64,000 nt of DNA, from contig JAQMRL010000006.1 of the NCBI GenBank assembly GCA_035578175.1, forward strand, positions 20,805,506 to 20,869,505, read 5' to 3'. Both the position numbers and the translations under genes were made by a program. Below, one piece after another: positions 1 through 10,818 of this stretch (its first letter is position 1; every line of letters begins with the position of its first letter). Source of the stretch: Catonia carolina (lineage: Eukaryota > Arthropoda > Insecta > Hemiptera > Achilidae). The notes under the pieces are model-generated. The model was not told the origin of the DNA. It worked only from the letters and a program-made list of their open reading frames with translations, and made no database searches.

Positions 1-735
1 TTCAAAGTTGAAGTAAAAAACTATCTGATAAATTACACTAACAAACAAAATTCATAACATAATTGTGTAAATTAAAACACTCCGTTAATATATAAACAAA
101 ACGATTTAAAAACATTGAAATATTAAATTTTTTTTTTAAGAAAATTAATTCAATTTTAAACTTTAACAATTAAAATTAATAATAAACATGCCTCAAAATA
201 AATTAACAACATTAAATTAAATTAAAGTAGTAAAAAAACTTTAGTACTTTAAATTCGTAAAACACATAACACATTAAAAACTTTTCACAACATTTAACTA
301 AACAACATGCTTCCAGCGTCGCGACACGAGAACAACTGTCAGCTGAAACGTTGGTTTGGTTACGTTACAACAACAGCGCTACTTCTGACAGCCAGGCTGT
401 GTAACTCCCTCCGTTAAAACACCCGCACAGCATTTCCCACCCGGGCACAATTTTCCCTGCTACATTGTACATTGCTTGTACTGAAGAAATTAGTTTACCC
501 CGAAGCTAAATAGCTATTGTATTTTTCGTTTCTTTTATTTTTGGAAAAAATTTTGTTTTTTAAAAAGAAAAAATTAACGAGATGTCTTGTCCCTTCCACT
601 GTTTATATTTCATTATATTATCATCTGAAAACTGAGAATCGTTTTATTCAAATAAATAAATAAATGATAAAATTTTTATCACAGGTACAGCCTACGGGTC
701 CATATTATTCTACAAAAATTCATTCAAATATTTTT
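1..735. other. A+T-rich DNA without recognised gene
   Basis: No open frame or repeat end is visible here. Bases 305-480 are clearly richer in G+C than their surroundings, with several CpG and CAGCTG-like motifs. They could be promoter or first-exon DNA or part of an unrecognised repeat. Nothing downstream confirms a gene. Confidence 0.4.
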
Positions 736-2327
736 CCTTTCTGTTGCTTTACATGAATATGAAGGGAAAGAATATATTGTTTTCATATCGATTTTTCAAA
801 ATCAAATTTTCACCGGTAATACGTTTTAGGTCCCCTGAACCAAAGAACACGTTTTTGCCGATTAGTCTGTACGAGGACAAAATATCTCAGTAACGAATTA
901 TCGAATAACGTTGAAAATTGGAACTTCAGTGAAGTACTTTTTTATTTTTTTTTATTTCATTAGGAAAATTCACAACTACATAAAAACGAGTGCATGAATT
1001 GATTATAAAATGAAACAAAATATGCTTTAAGACTAAAAGAAATCACCACTCAACAGTAGTAGGTTCCAGCTGGAAATGTTCTGTGAACGGATTATATAAC
1101 TGTGTCTACTATCGGAAAGTACTTATTACAAAATGATGTCCCTACTCCATAGTCGGCGTAGACGTCTGCAGGGGTTTCCGGAAAGGTATAGTAGGCATAG
1201 TTTGCGATCAAGTTCGTTGCTATGATAATATAATTTTATACGGAATCTTGTGTACATTTTACGAAATAAGTCGTTTACGTACGGAATTTTGAGATAATTG
1301 TGCATTGGTAACGTAAAAGGGAGCATTTGTAATTTGTCGTAAAAATTTTGACAGAAATCGTTGGATTTTTGAAATTACGGGTGCCTTAGAAGTTTCATAA
1401 AATTGGCAGGCATACATCTAAACTGTTTAGTAGGCCTACTTGACGTGGATCCGACATGAATATTTTCATCAAAATCGGATTAGTTGGAAAATAAAAGTTT
1501 TTTCGTGCAATTTTTAACGCTTTTAAAATTATCTCAAAAACGGCGCCTATAATTTTATTAAAAGTTAAAAAAACTCTTATGTTTCTTAACTTAGTAGGTA
1601 CTAGCCTACTAGAGGATCCGATATAAACATTATTATCAAAATCGATCAACCGGAAGTAGTAGTTTATTCATATCATTTTTCGCTAATTTGCGGTTTTCTT
1701 AAAAACGGCTCTTACGATTCTTTTGAAAATCGCCTCATTTACAAAATTTTTTATGCTCTTTAAGATAGGGTCGGTGCTATGTCTGCTGAAATTCATGGGA
1801 AGGCTGTTCTTTCGTAGAAAAAAATGGTTTTTTTAAAATTACGACTTTAATATGCATTTAAGCACAAAAAGGTATAAAATAAATGTTGTCAAGAATTTAG
1901 AAAGCTACAACTTTTATTTCAAACACTTTTTTTGTAAAACGCTTATTTTAGCGGTAATTAGCGATTTTCTGGTTTTTCACGAAAATTTGTAATAAATCAA
2001 TTTTTTAAAATTTCAGTTTAGTATGCATTTTACGACAAAAGTGTACATAATAAAATTTATAGGACATTAAAAGATCTAGCCTACAACTTTTATTTATAGC
2101 ATTTTTCTCTACAGAGCCTAGTTTAGCGTGAACGAGTGATTTTCCGTAGTTTTAAGCCAAACTGAGGTTGATTTTCATTCTGCATCTTTCACTCATGAAT
2201 AAAATTAGGTTACGTTTTTTGAGGTTAGTTTTTTTGTTTATTTCTAATGTTTTTTTTACTAATATTAGGTTATATTGCTCATATTTGGATTGACAAGAGA
2301 AAGTCGTGCGAGTGTTTTACACCAGAA
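736..2327 (+). mobile_element. Rep-A copy 1, long and diverged
   Basis: This copy runs from a decayed version of the Rep-A 5' end (ctttctgttgc, then the purine-rich GAAGGGAAAG) to the 3' end, where CAAGAGAAAGTCG is followed by the gtgttttacaccag hairpin. It is about 650 bp longer than the standard copy at 3634-4564. Part of the excess is a second copy of the block containing TTTTCATCAAAATCGG (near 1460 and again near 1630). The rest, about 940-1400, is unmatched DNA, probably an old insertion. Confidence 0.65.
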
Positions 2328-3037
2328 TTTTTATCTATAGCATCAGCTCTTGAGAGATTGCGGTTGAATTTTAAATCATCTTAATATATAACACAATTTA
2401 ATAATTACAATGATCTAACTAGTTCCCAGTAGGCTAGCATTAAGCTGGTGCGTAGCGCGGGCGCAATATCTAGTTAATATAAAGTATTGATTAAGTAATA
2501 ATTGATACCGATGACAGAAAATCCAATTTATTGATCAAGTTCTTTTTTAATTAGTTACATATAACATCGTTAGTTTGACATGAAGCATTTTACTATACCA
2601 ACCCAGTATTTTCTGAATGATTTACAAAAACTCAGCAGTTCCAAAGGGCTTTTCAAGGAAAACAATACATAACTGTTGGGAAAAAACAAATGAGGGCAAC
2701 GGAATGGAATGATAAGGGTGATAAAGATTAATGAACATTATTGATGGATGCTGACCTATAATCGCTCTCTCTCTTCTTTCTCACAGACACAGACACACAC
2801 TTCCATCACTCTTACTCCGTTACACATCCAATTTTCCTATTTCTATCTCATCCCAGACTTTATTAGAATTACTCAGTTTCGATGCATACTGCACTAGTGT
2901 CTGAGTGCACCAGACGAACGAGACTCAGCATCCATAGTAATTTATAAAAAAATAAAAAAATAAAAGAACAATGAATTTTACTCATCATTCATCATAACCG
3001 AAATGGTTATTTTTTTTAAAGAAGAAAAATAAATATT
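2328..3037. other. A+T-rich spacer with CT/CA microsatellite
   Basis: Apart from an imperfect (CT)n/(CA)n tract at about 2765-2802, I see nothing recognisable here. Confidence 0.4.
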
Positions 3038-3108
3038 AAAAAATCTGGTAAGAAAAACTTATACAACTTTCTTTTGCCAATGTAGATAATTAACAATGTA
3101 AGGTTAAA
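3038..3108 (-). mobile_element. Rep-A 3'-end fragment
   Basis: On the minus strand this is only the last ~70 bp of Rep-A: a subterminal copy of GGCAAAAGAAAGT, a decayed hairpin and the CAGATTTTTT tip. The rest of the element is missing. Confidence 0.5.
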
Positions 3109-3113
3109 CAATG

Positions 3114-3152
3114 TATACTCGATTCATCGTAAGAAAGATATTTCGAGTAAAC
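3114..3152. repeat. Imperfect 39-bp inverted repeat, left arm
   Basis: The segment with ttcatcgtaagaaaga is repeated in inverted orientation at 4743-4781 (tctttcttacgatgaa), about 1.6 kb away. Both arms end in gtaaac / gtttac. The arms enclose Rep-A copy 2. They may be the ends of an older DNA transposon into which Rep-A inserted. I see no target-site duplication outside them. Confidence 0.5.
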
Positions 3153-3633
3153 AAACAGCGGTTACCGAATCAGCTGATAAAGCGGTGACTCAGAAAAAAT
3201 GCAACTTTTTTAATGAAAACATCACAATGATAACTGATACACGTGGTTTTAAGCATATGCAGAATTAAACGATAAATAGAAATGAAAACAAAAAAAAAAT
3301 ACTATAACACTAAATTGTTACTTGAAAATAAATTATAACGCTCATAAGAGCGATGCGAGACAATACGATGTCAAAAGCGAACTGGTAGCATATAACGATG
3401 ACATGTCTTTGTCAAAAATGTGGAGAGATTTATGGGTTCGGATTAGTCATCGTCAAATTCAATTTTGAAATAACGAATGACTAATTTAATATTAGACGAC
3501 TAATCATTAAAATAAAAATGTTTACTTTTAAAGTTCTCTTGTTTCGTCATATAGATCGGAGGTAATACGTATAACTTGTAACCACATTTATTTATGAAAT
3601 TCAATGGAAATAAAGTATAGGCGTAACGTTTTT
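3153..3633. other. A+T-rich spacer
   Basis: No gene, repeat end or RNA feature is recognisable here. Confidence 0.35.
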
Positions 3634-4564
3634 TACTTTCTCTTGCCTATATGAATATATAGGAAGGAAAGTATTGTTTTCATGTCGATTTTTCGAAATC
3701 GAGTTTTCACCGGATCTATACGTTTTCAGACCCCCTGAACCCAAAAAACTTGTTTTTAGCGATTGGTCTGTGTGTGTGTATGTGAACAGAATATCTCAAG
3801 AACGGAACATCGTACGAACTTGAAACTTGAAACTTAAGTTACATATCACTACCGGACCCGACACGAACATTTTCATCAAAATCGGTCAACCGGAAGTAGT
3901 AGTTTATTCGTATAATTTTTCACTTTTTTGCGATTTTCTCAAAAACTAGTCCTACGATTTTTTTAAAATCAACTGGTTTACTACATTTTTTATGCTCTAC
4001 AATATAAGGTAGGCGCCATGTTTGCTGAAATTCTGCTTGAGGCTGTTTTTACGTAAAAATATTTTCTTTTTAAGATTGCGGCTTTAATATGCATTTTAGC
4101 GCAAAACGTTATATAATAAAAGTTGTAGAGAATGTAAAATTCTACAACTTTTATTTAAAACATTTTTTTGTATAACGCTTAGTTTAGCGGTAATTTGCGA
4201 TTTTCTGTTTTTTTTCTCACGAAAACGTGAGAAAAATCGATTTTTTTAACATTTCGGTCTTAGTATGCATTTTACGACAAAAGTGTATTTAATTAAATTT
4301 ATAGAAAATTAAAAGATCTACAACTTTTGTTTAGAGCATTTTTCTCTACAGAGCCTAGTTTAGCGTGAAAGCGTGATTTTCCGTATTTTTAAGCCAAACT
4401 GAGTTCGATTGTCATTTTGCGTCATTCACTCATGATTAAAATAAGGTTATGTTTTTGAGGTTAGTTTTTGTTTATTTCTAATATTTTATTAATAATGTTA
4501 GGTTTATTATTAATTGTTTGCATTGGCAAGAGAAAGTTGTGTGAGTGTTTCACACCAGATTTTA
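3634..4564 (+). mobile_element. Rep-A copy 2, near full length (reference copy)
   Basis: This is the clearest complete Rep-A. It starts TTTTACTTTCTCTTGCC after a T run. It then has a gaaggaaag tract, a short (TG)n microsatellite near 3769-3780, and the block with cggtcaaccggaag. Two diverged ~175-bp repeats follow (about 4087-4225 and 4262-4398), each with AT.TGCATTTTA, a CTACAACTTTT stem and TAGTTTAGCG. The end is GGCAAGAGAAAGT, then the hairpin GTGTGAGTGTTTCACAC and CAGATTTT. No target-site duplication is visible and no protein is encoded. Subterminal inverted repeats, a central microsatellite and a 3' stem-loop before a T run are known features of HINE/DINE-1 elements mobilised by Helentrons. 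That assignment is inference; an unusual MITE is the alternative. Confidence 0.75.
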
Positions 4565-4779
4565 TAAATTTATTGATCGGTACTTAAAACTTCAGTCATG
4601 ATAATCCTATGATGTAGGCCAAACTGTTTCATTTATAAAAACACTTTTAAAAGTATTTTTGTATACTTGAAAGTATTTTATTATTTTTAATCAGCATGTA
4701 CACATTTTTAAATAATGCGTATCCTCAGTGACGTCATTATTAGTTTACTTGACAAATCTTTCTTACGATGAACCGAGTA

Positions 4780-5999
4780 TAGATCGTGTTATACCCGGGC
4801 ACCATTACTAATGAACCATGGAACAACTTGTAGGAGATACGGTGTATTTTTGGTTTGGTCAAAGGGGTATTAAATGCAATAGATTCAGTGTTCGGAGCCA
4901 TTACCTGACATTGGGCACCAAATTACGGGTCCTGAGATGGTTTTTGTTTGTGTTCTTCCGGATGGTGTGGAGACTTGGACCTTGAACAGAGCGACTGCAC
5001 GTCAGCTTAAAGCTTTTGAACTGCGGTTGTATAGGAGAATTTTAAGAATATCGTGGACGTAGAAAGTCACTAAGAATCGAACTGTTTCAAACACCATGAT
5101 ACATCTATAATATCTGGGTACATGAATAGAACAGACAGGAGAGTAAACGAATAAAATAAGATCAAGGATAGAAATCATAAGATCCTCATTTGTATCCTCA
5201 AAGAAACTGCTGTGCAGCCAGTTTCTTGGCATCGAGTTCAGAATGAGAATGCTCCGATGTTATGTCTTCTCTGTTCTGTTGCATGAAATGGAAACGTGGA
5301 CACTCAAAAAGATCTTTTTAGAAAATATACAGGCCTTTGAGATGTGGTGTTACCGCAGGATGTGGCGTATACCGTGAACAGACAGAATAACAAATAGAGA
5401 TGCCCTTGATAAAATGTGCAAAGAATGTGAGTTAGTTGAAACAGTGAAGGAGAGAAAACTTTAAAATCTTGGGACATTTCATTAGAGGTCCTAAATATCA
5501 CATCTTACAATAATCATGCAGGGAAAGATAAAATGCAAGCGGAACGTAGAGCATTCTGGTTGAAGAACCTGACAGACTGGTTTGGTTGGAGTAATACGGA
5601 ACTGTTCCGAGCAGCAGCGAATAAGGTTCGCATAATGATGATGATTTCCGACCTCCGACAAGAGAGGGCCTTGAAGAAGAAGAAGAAAGTCACTAATGTT
5701 GAAGTTTTGTTGAGAATGAGCAAGAGTCTGGAATGGGTCAAAATTGTTAAGTGACATAAGCTTTAGCCTCGGACATATTATGAGAAATAAAAAAATATGT
5801 GATCTACTGCAGCGCATTCTGCAGGGAAAATGGAGAGAAAGAGGAATTCTGGTGGAAGAAGAATTTCCTGGCTCGCCAATTTGAGGACCTGGTTCGGTAT
5901 GAGGTCCACGGAATTGTTTCGGATTGCGACTATTACGGTTGAAACAGCCATGAGGATCGCCAACATCCGAACCGGATAAGCACGACAACAACAAGAAAA
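4780..5999 (+). pseudogene. RTE-like LINE 3' part, split by a younger LINE
   Basis: Two collinear pieces, 4780-5073 and 5684-5999, together match the C-terminal third of the LINE protein at 38034-40463. The first piece contains decayed versions of the region before the post-RT LYGxESWTL motif and FELxLYRR. The second contains VTNVEVLLRM, a GGRRISWL-like block and the terminal IANIRTG. Several stops and frameshifts make it non-functional. The tail is acaacaacaag. The copy is 5'-truncated and belongs to the same family as the intact LINE. It is interrupted at 5074-5683. Confidence 0.8.
5074..5683 (+). mobile_element. 5'-truncated LINE nested in a LINE
   Basis: This 610-bp insertion is bounded by a 13-bp target-site duplication, agaaagtcactaa, at 5061-5073 and 5684-5696. 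It encodes decayed LINE C-terminal sequence (MLRCYVFSVLL near 5250, FEMWCYRRM near 5337, LFRAAANKV near 5605) with several stops, and ends in a (GAA)n tail. The first ~150 bp are not recognisable as coding. A 5' truncation, a simple-repeat tail and a long duplication are what target-primed reverse transcription produces. Confidence 0.85.
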
Positions 6000-6470
6000 A
6001 ATGTAAAATGAAAAACATAACTTAATTTTAATCATGAGTGAATTACGCAAAATGAAAATCAACCTCTGTAGAACTTAAAAATACGGAAAATCAGTATTTG
6101 ACGCTAAACTAAGATAGTTTAGTAAAAGAAGAAAATTCTTGAAATAAAAGATGTACGTTTTTGAATTTCATTTTAGGAAATTACATGTTTACAATAAACA
6201 TGTAATTTTATGATTACATGTTTATCGTAAAATGCATACTAAGGTCGCCATCTTAAAAAATTCCATGTTTTAACAATTTTAATGAAAAACAAACCAGAAA
6301 ATCAGTAATTCCCGCTAAACTAAGCGCGGTACAAAAAAAATATTATAAATAAAAGTTGTAAGTTTTTAAATGTTCTACAACTTTTATTATATACAACTTT
6401 GCCCTAGAATGTTTATTAAGGCTGCAATCTTCAAAATCTATTTTAATAAATATCGTAAAATATAAAAAAT
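6000..6470 (-). mobile_element. Rep-A copy 3, internal fragment
   Basis: On the minus strand this carries the two duplicated internal blocks, including a CTACAACTTTT stem and the TTTAGCGG motif. It lacks both the ACTTTCTC end and the terminal hairpin. It starts exactly where the LINE tail at 5999 stops, so the LINE probably inserted into or beside it. Confidence 0.6.
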
Positions 6471-6554
6471 TCATGAGCACCTGTGTAAGTTTAGCATAAT
6501 AACAACAAACTTAATTTAAATATGAAATCAACTAATTTGCTAAATTTCTGTAGG

Positions 6555-6952
6555 TAGGTTGTTGCTGGATCAACAGCCGAAGGGCAGGTTTGAACCTCTA
6601 AAGGTTTTACTAAGTTAAAACGAGGAGTGAGGTGGTTTACTATAGCCTTCCTCATTGAGTTGAAAGAGGCTGCTTATCAGCATACCAGGCCCTCTGAAAA
6701 ACACCCACTTCCACCTTGCAAATGACACCTTCACTTCATTCATCACAGGGTCTGGCTGTATGATGAAATTCATTACTTTCAGAGGAGATAACTCTGACTA
6801 GTGTCTTTTACACCTCTACCACTTCTGTTCGTAAAATAGTTCAGTCATATAATTGGCTAACTATGTGATAAAAAACAGAATTATTTTTTGTAGCCCTGGA
6901 ACCAACAGATCGAGTGCAATTAATTTAACACTCCACCTGCCCGTTACGGGAC
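6555..6952 (-). mobile_element. Retro-F copy, nearly full length
   Basis: On the minus strand this runs from a mutated 5' end (ctgtcccgtaacggg) to the 3' motif TTCGGCTGTTGATCCAGC and an acaac-rich tail. Family hallmarks include gtgaatgaagtgaaggtgtc and the near-palindrome around cctttagaggtt. It encodes no credible protein. Confidence 0.7.
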
Positions 6953-7431
6953 AGTAGGTATGTTAAAGAATAAATAATTATGTTAAAAAAATCATTATTC
7001 AATAAAATTAAAAGGAGAATACAAATTTAAAATTCACTAAACGAAAATTTCAACAACCAGAGCATAGTTAATTTAGTATACGGCAAAGGCTCGCTGACCT
7101 AGAAATAAAATTTCCTATAAGATTACATTACACAATGCGATGATTTGATGTAGTACCTACATATATACATTTTGAAGAACCTATATAAAATGTTATCAAC
7201 AAATCAGGATTAACCTGAATAGAAATATAGGTTACAGGTTAATCCTGCATACATGTTGAACAAGGTCAACTTTTTTCTTAATGGCACAATTCTTAGTCAA
7301 GTACAAATAGCTTTTGATACGAAACGTGACTAATCGAAAAAATGGTTGGGTAAGATCAGTTTTACAAAACAGGTGAATATAAGAATGTACAGAAATATCA
7401 TTTATATGGTAATATATTTTTAAATTTTTTT
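6953..7431. other. A+T-rich spacer
   Basis: A small inverted motif, aggattaacctg / caggttaatcct, lies at 7205-7245. Nothing else is recognisable. Confidence 0.35.
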
Positions 7432-7999
7432 ATCCCTAATGTGTTTACGTTGTAATCCATTCAATTGAAGAATATTATACAACTCCATGACCCATTTGGA
7501 TGAGAATGATGTGTATGACGTGTTATTGAGGTATAATCTTGTACAAACTCAGACCGATCATTCCTGAGAGTACGGTTAATTGATGTTTTTTTTTTAGTTT
7601 TACGTCTGACTGTTTTGCAATTTCTACTAATGCAGACGATGATATATGAAAACATCATATATAATGATGATATAGATTTAAATACAGATATATAATATAT
7701 CATATAGAATGATGTTATATGAAAATAAGAGGTGAAAAATGCCAGACCTGACCCGAATCGAACCCGGGACCCCGGCTAAAAAGCCAGTTACACTAATCAC
7801 TACGCCAACGGGCCGGCCATGGATAATTGAACCCAACCATCAAAGTACACTGGTAATCGCAGTCTAGTATTTAAATCCGTATAAAAGAAAACAACTTTAC
7901 TTGGATTTGAACCAGGTGACCTCTGTCTCCGAAAATCAGCTGTTAAACAACAGACTCGCGGCGACGAATTTACCACTAGACCACTCTGGTGTTATTCGA
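7432..7999 (-). mobile_element. SINE-B copy split by SINE-C
   Basis: The pieces 7432-7583 and 7831-7999 are one minus-strand SINE-B. Its tRNA-like head lies at the right, with the B box GGTTCAAATCC and TCGTCGCCGCGA. Its conserved body and 3' tail lie at the left. The break at 7584-7823 is flanked by the duplicated target taattga. It sits head to head with the next SINE-B at 8026. Confidence 0.8.
7584..7823 (-). mobile_element. SINE-C, tRNA-like head, nested in SINE-B
   Basis: On the minus strand the head has an A-box-like tggcgtagtgattag, a lysine-like ggctttttagcc anticodon arm with a 6-nt loop, and the strong B box GGGTTCGATTCGGG. The body ends gcagacg...cagacgtaaaac followed by A residues. 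Its 3' body resembles that of SINE-E at 24392-24600. The 7-bp duplication taattga lies at 7577-7583 and 7824-7830. The arm geometry does not suit a functional tRNA. Confidence 0.75.
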
Positions 8000-8025
8000 A
8001 ATTTATTATGTTTAATTATAATAAA

Positions 8026-8340
8026 CCCACCGAGTTGGTCTAGAGGTAAAGTCGTCGCCGCGAGACAGCTATTTAACAGCTGATTTTCGGATACGACTGT
8101 TCCTTGTTCAAATCCTAGTAAAGTTACCAATAGGGATTTGAATACTATGCAGTGCTTACCGGTGTACTTAGATTGTTGGGGTTCAATTAACCACACTCGC
8201 TTAGGAATGATCGGCCTAAGTCTGTACAAGACTTCACCTCATTTACACGTCATATAAATCATCCTCATCTCATTGGGTCATGGGGTTGTTTATATTGAAC
8301 TGAACAGATTGCAACGTACATACATTAGGAATAAAAATTG
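8026..8340 (+). mobile_element. SINE-B copy, full length
   Basis: The head holds an A-box-like tggtctagagg, a palindromic CAGCTatttaACAGCTG arm and a B-box-like ttgttcaaatcc. A ~200-bp body follows (ggttcaattaacca, tgtacaagactt, catctcattgggtcatgg) and it ends gcaacgtacatacattagg plus an A-rich tail. A 7-bp target duplication, taataaa, flanks it at 8019-8025 and 8341-8347. An RNA polymerase III origin is inferred from the boxes. Confidence 0.85.
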
Positions 8341-8378
8341 TAATAAAACTTATTTAATAACTCAGTAAAAGTTTGTTT

Positions 8379-8520
8379 TGACCGCCTCCGTGACGTAGTG
8401 ACTAGCGCGCTAGCATACAAACCGGAAAGTCGCGGGTTCGATTCCCACAAGTTAAAACCCACCGTCACAGTGCCGTAACCCACAGTAATCGCTAAATGAC
8501 CATGCTGTCGATACGACCTT
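8379..8520 (+). mobile_element. SINE-D, another tRNA-like SINE
   Basis: The tRNA-like head has an A-box-like tgacgtagtgactag and the B box GGGTTCGATTCCC. After it comes cgtaacccacagtaatcgc, shared with the degenerate copy at 12645-12765. The fold lacks a convincing acceptor stem, so I treat it as a SINE and not a tRNA gene. Confidence 0.6.
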
Positions 8521-8772
8521 AAATAGACTTAAAAACCGTCAGTAAAATGTTGATATACGAAAAACGGATTTTCATTTTAAAAAGCTATTAGTCATTCCTC
8601 ATGGATTTTCTATGAAAACTCTTGCGGTAATTGGCGTTTAAAACTCCGCAAAAATCTTCTCGTTCTCCAGGGTGTTTTAAAATTAAACGGAAATCTCTCG
8701 GGAGTTGATTCATAGCTAAAAATACCAAAACATATTCATATACTAAAAATAAGTGGAGTGGAAAAATAACTG

Positions 8773-8920
8773 GTGTGTACTGGTTCCTGAAGGAATGATC
8801 AGCCTGAGTCTGTATACAAGACTACACCTCATGTACACGTCATCCACATCCTCATCTCATCGAGTCATGGGATTGGTTAAATTGAACAGATTCCAACATA
8901 CACAAATTAGAGATGCAAAT
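8773..8920 (+). mobile_element. SINE-B, 3' half only
   Basis: Only the body from tggttcctgaaggaatg to the gcaac-like 3' end is present. The head is missing, so this is a 5'-truncated retroposed copy. Confidence 0.7.
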
Positions 8921-9130
8921 ATTTAAAAACAAGTTACTCTACCAGTGGCTTATTCAACACGAGTACAAAAACGTACTAATAAGGATTCGTTTATTTTTCT
9001 TCTACTTATAATACCAATACAAGAATATCTGGTGTAAACATAGTCCACCAGAAAATGAAAGAAAAATATTAAAAAAATTTAAATAGCCTATATACAGTTA
9101 GTTGGCTTAAACAAAATTTTAAAAGTTCCA

Positions 9131-9315
9131 AGATTCAACGTCGTACGCTACTCTGTTCTTCAGATATTTTCTTCGCGCGCGCGCGCACACACACACACAC
9201 ACACTAAAAACACGTTTTTTCGTTCAGAGGGCCTGAAATGTGTATTATACAATAAAATCGTCAAAAAAATAATACTTCCCTACCTTACACATTCATATAG
9301 GGCAAGAGAAAGTAA
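9131..9315 (-). mobile_element. Rep-A 5'-end fragment with expanded microsatellite
   Basis: The minus-strand 5' end (ctttctcttgccc) is present through to the microsatellite. Here the microsatellite has become (GC)n followed by (CA)n at 9174-9204. The rest of the element is absent. Confidence 0.7.
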
Positions 9316-10144
9316 AAAGAAAACCTTGTAAAGGTAAATCTTCTAACATCACTATAAAATTAAAATGGAGTACAAAACGATTGAAAAAGAGGTTAAAATA
9401 ATATATATCTACAACGGATTAAAAAATGATTCAAATCATTAATGTAAATAAATATTCGTTTATTAGATTGGAGGTAAATTTAAAGGAATAATTTTACCCA
9501 ACGGGTGGTAACAATGGTGCTATTGGACTAACCTGCGCGAGTTCCTCAACATTAGCTGTTGCATGATTATATTTATACGTACACTACACTATATAGCGTA
9601 CGTACACGTTAATTAAAAAAAACATCGACTGGAAACTCAAACAGTTGTTAACTTCATAATAAAATATTTCATTTTGGCTGTAAGAACGACACAATGTGAT
9701 GCTGGTTAGAGAGAGAGAGAGAAATGGACTAAGACCCTTTTATATTCTTTCCCTAAAACTGGTCAATTATATATCAAGGGGTGGTTTTGTTTTACTTTGA
9801 AAAACTCCAGAAGTAAGAGGGATTGGAAAAAAATTAAAATTCCCCAGACCATAACGATTTTGATTACGTATTTCTTCATAAAACCCTCCAGTTGGTACGG
9901 AGAGACAATTATGGTTTTAAAATATTATTAAGGATTGAAACTGAACATTTATCACAAAACAGAATTGCGAACCGAAATCTATTGAAAAAAAACATTCGCT
10001 TTGAATAAAGAGAATTGAAAATATATGTGTTTTAATCCACAACAATTTCGACTGCTTCAATTCTTTTAATACTCGCTTTTTCTATAACCACAGAATTTAA
10101 TAAATAATTAACAATAATTTTCATCTATTTTCTTTTCGTCATCT
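9316..10144. other. A+T-rich spacer
   Basis: A short (GA)n tract lies at 9709-9722. I see no gene or repeat otherwise. Confidence 0.35.
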
Positions 10145-10384
10145 TGTTGTTGAAAAAGTATGCTTATCAGCATCACGGGCCCCCTGAAAAGCATCTACTT
10201 TCCACCCTGCAAATGACACCTTCACTTCATTCACCGCAGGCTGTATAATGAAATTCATTATTCTCAAAAGAGAAAACCGACTACTAGTATCTTTTACATT
10301 TCTACCTCTTCTGTTTTTAAAAATGGTTGAATTAGCTGACTATGTGATAAGAAACAGAACTATTTTTTGCAGCCTTATTCTTTT
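10145..10384 (-). mobile_element. Retro-F fragment
   Basis: This minus-strand copy keeps the middle of the element (gtgaatgaagtgaaggtgtc) and part of the 5' third. It is internally deleted near the tail, where ttgttgtt joins directly to sequence that normally lies about 100 bp further in. Confidence 0.6.
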
Positions 10385-10818
10385 CGTCACCTTTTTTTGT
10401 CATCAGTCTCTCGACTGGTTTGATGCATTTCACCAAGCTGTTCTATCTTGCGCAAGTCGTTTCATATCTACATACCTGTAACACCCTACCTCTTTTGTTA
10501 TTTACTTTATACTAACCTGTGCCTCTCCCTACAATTCACTCTCTCAATATTACCCTCTATTATTGATAGACCAATACCTAGATGCCTTAAGACATGCCCC
10601 ACTAGCCTATCCCTTCTTCTGGTAAGATGCTTCCATATACTTCTTTTTCCATCCACTCGCCTAAGAACCTCTAAATTACTAATTTTGTCTACCCACCTAA
10701 TCTTTAACATTTTCCTATAACACCACATTTTACAAGCTTCTATCCTCTTCCTTTGTACAGCCCCTATCACCCACGTTTCACTTCCGTATAATGTTACACT
10801 CCAAACATAGTGTTTCAA
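10385..10818 (-). pseudogene. LINE C-terminal fragment with 3' UTR
   Basis: The minus-strand frame from 10818 has the post-RT motif LYGSETWVIGAVQRKRIEA, then CYRKMLKIRWVDKISNLEVL and RDRLVGHVLRH, before the match breaks down. The 3' UTR at 10385-10507 recurs in the same strand at 41447-41655. It is 5'-truncated immediately after the LYGSETW region. It belongs to a LINE related to, but distinct from, the intact one at 38034. Confidence 0.75.

Noticed and set aside
3634..4564. Rep-A as a classical Helitron
   Set aside because: There is no 5' TC or 3' CTRR terminus and no insertion between A and T. The hairpin and subterminal inverted repeats fit the Helentron/HINE type better.
7745..7823. Functional tRNA gene (also 8379-8453, 30598-30670, 44157-44240, 52610-52690)
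   Set aside because: B boxes are good, but acceptor and anticodon stems are incomplete or loops have the wrong size. Several are followed by repeated SINE bodies and flanked by target duplications.
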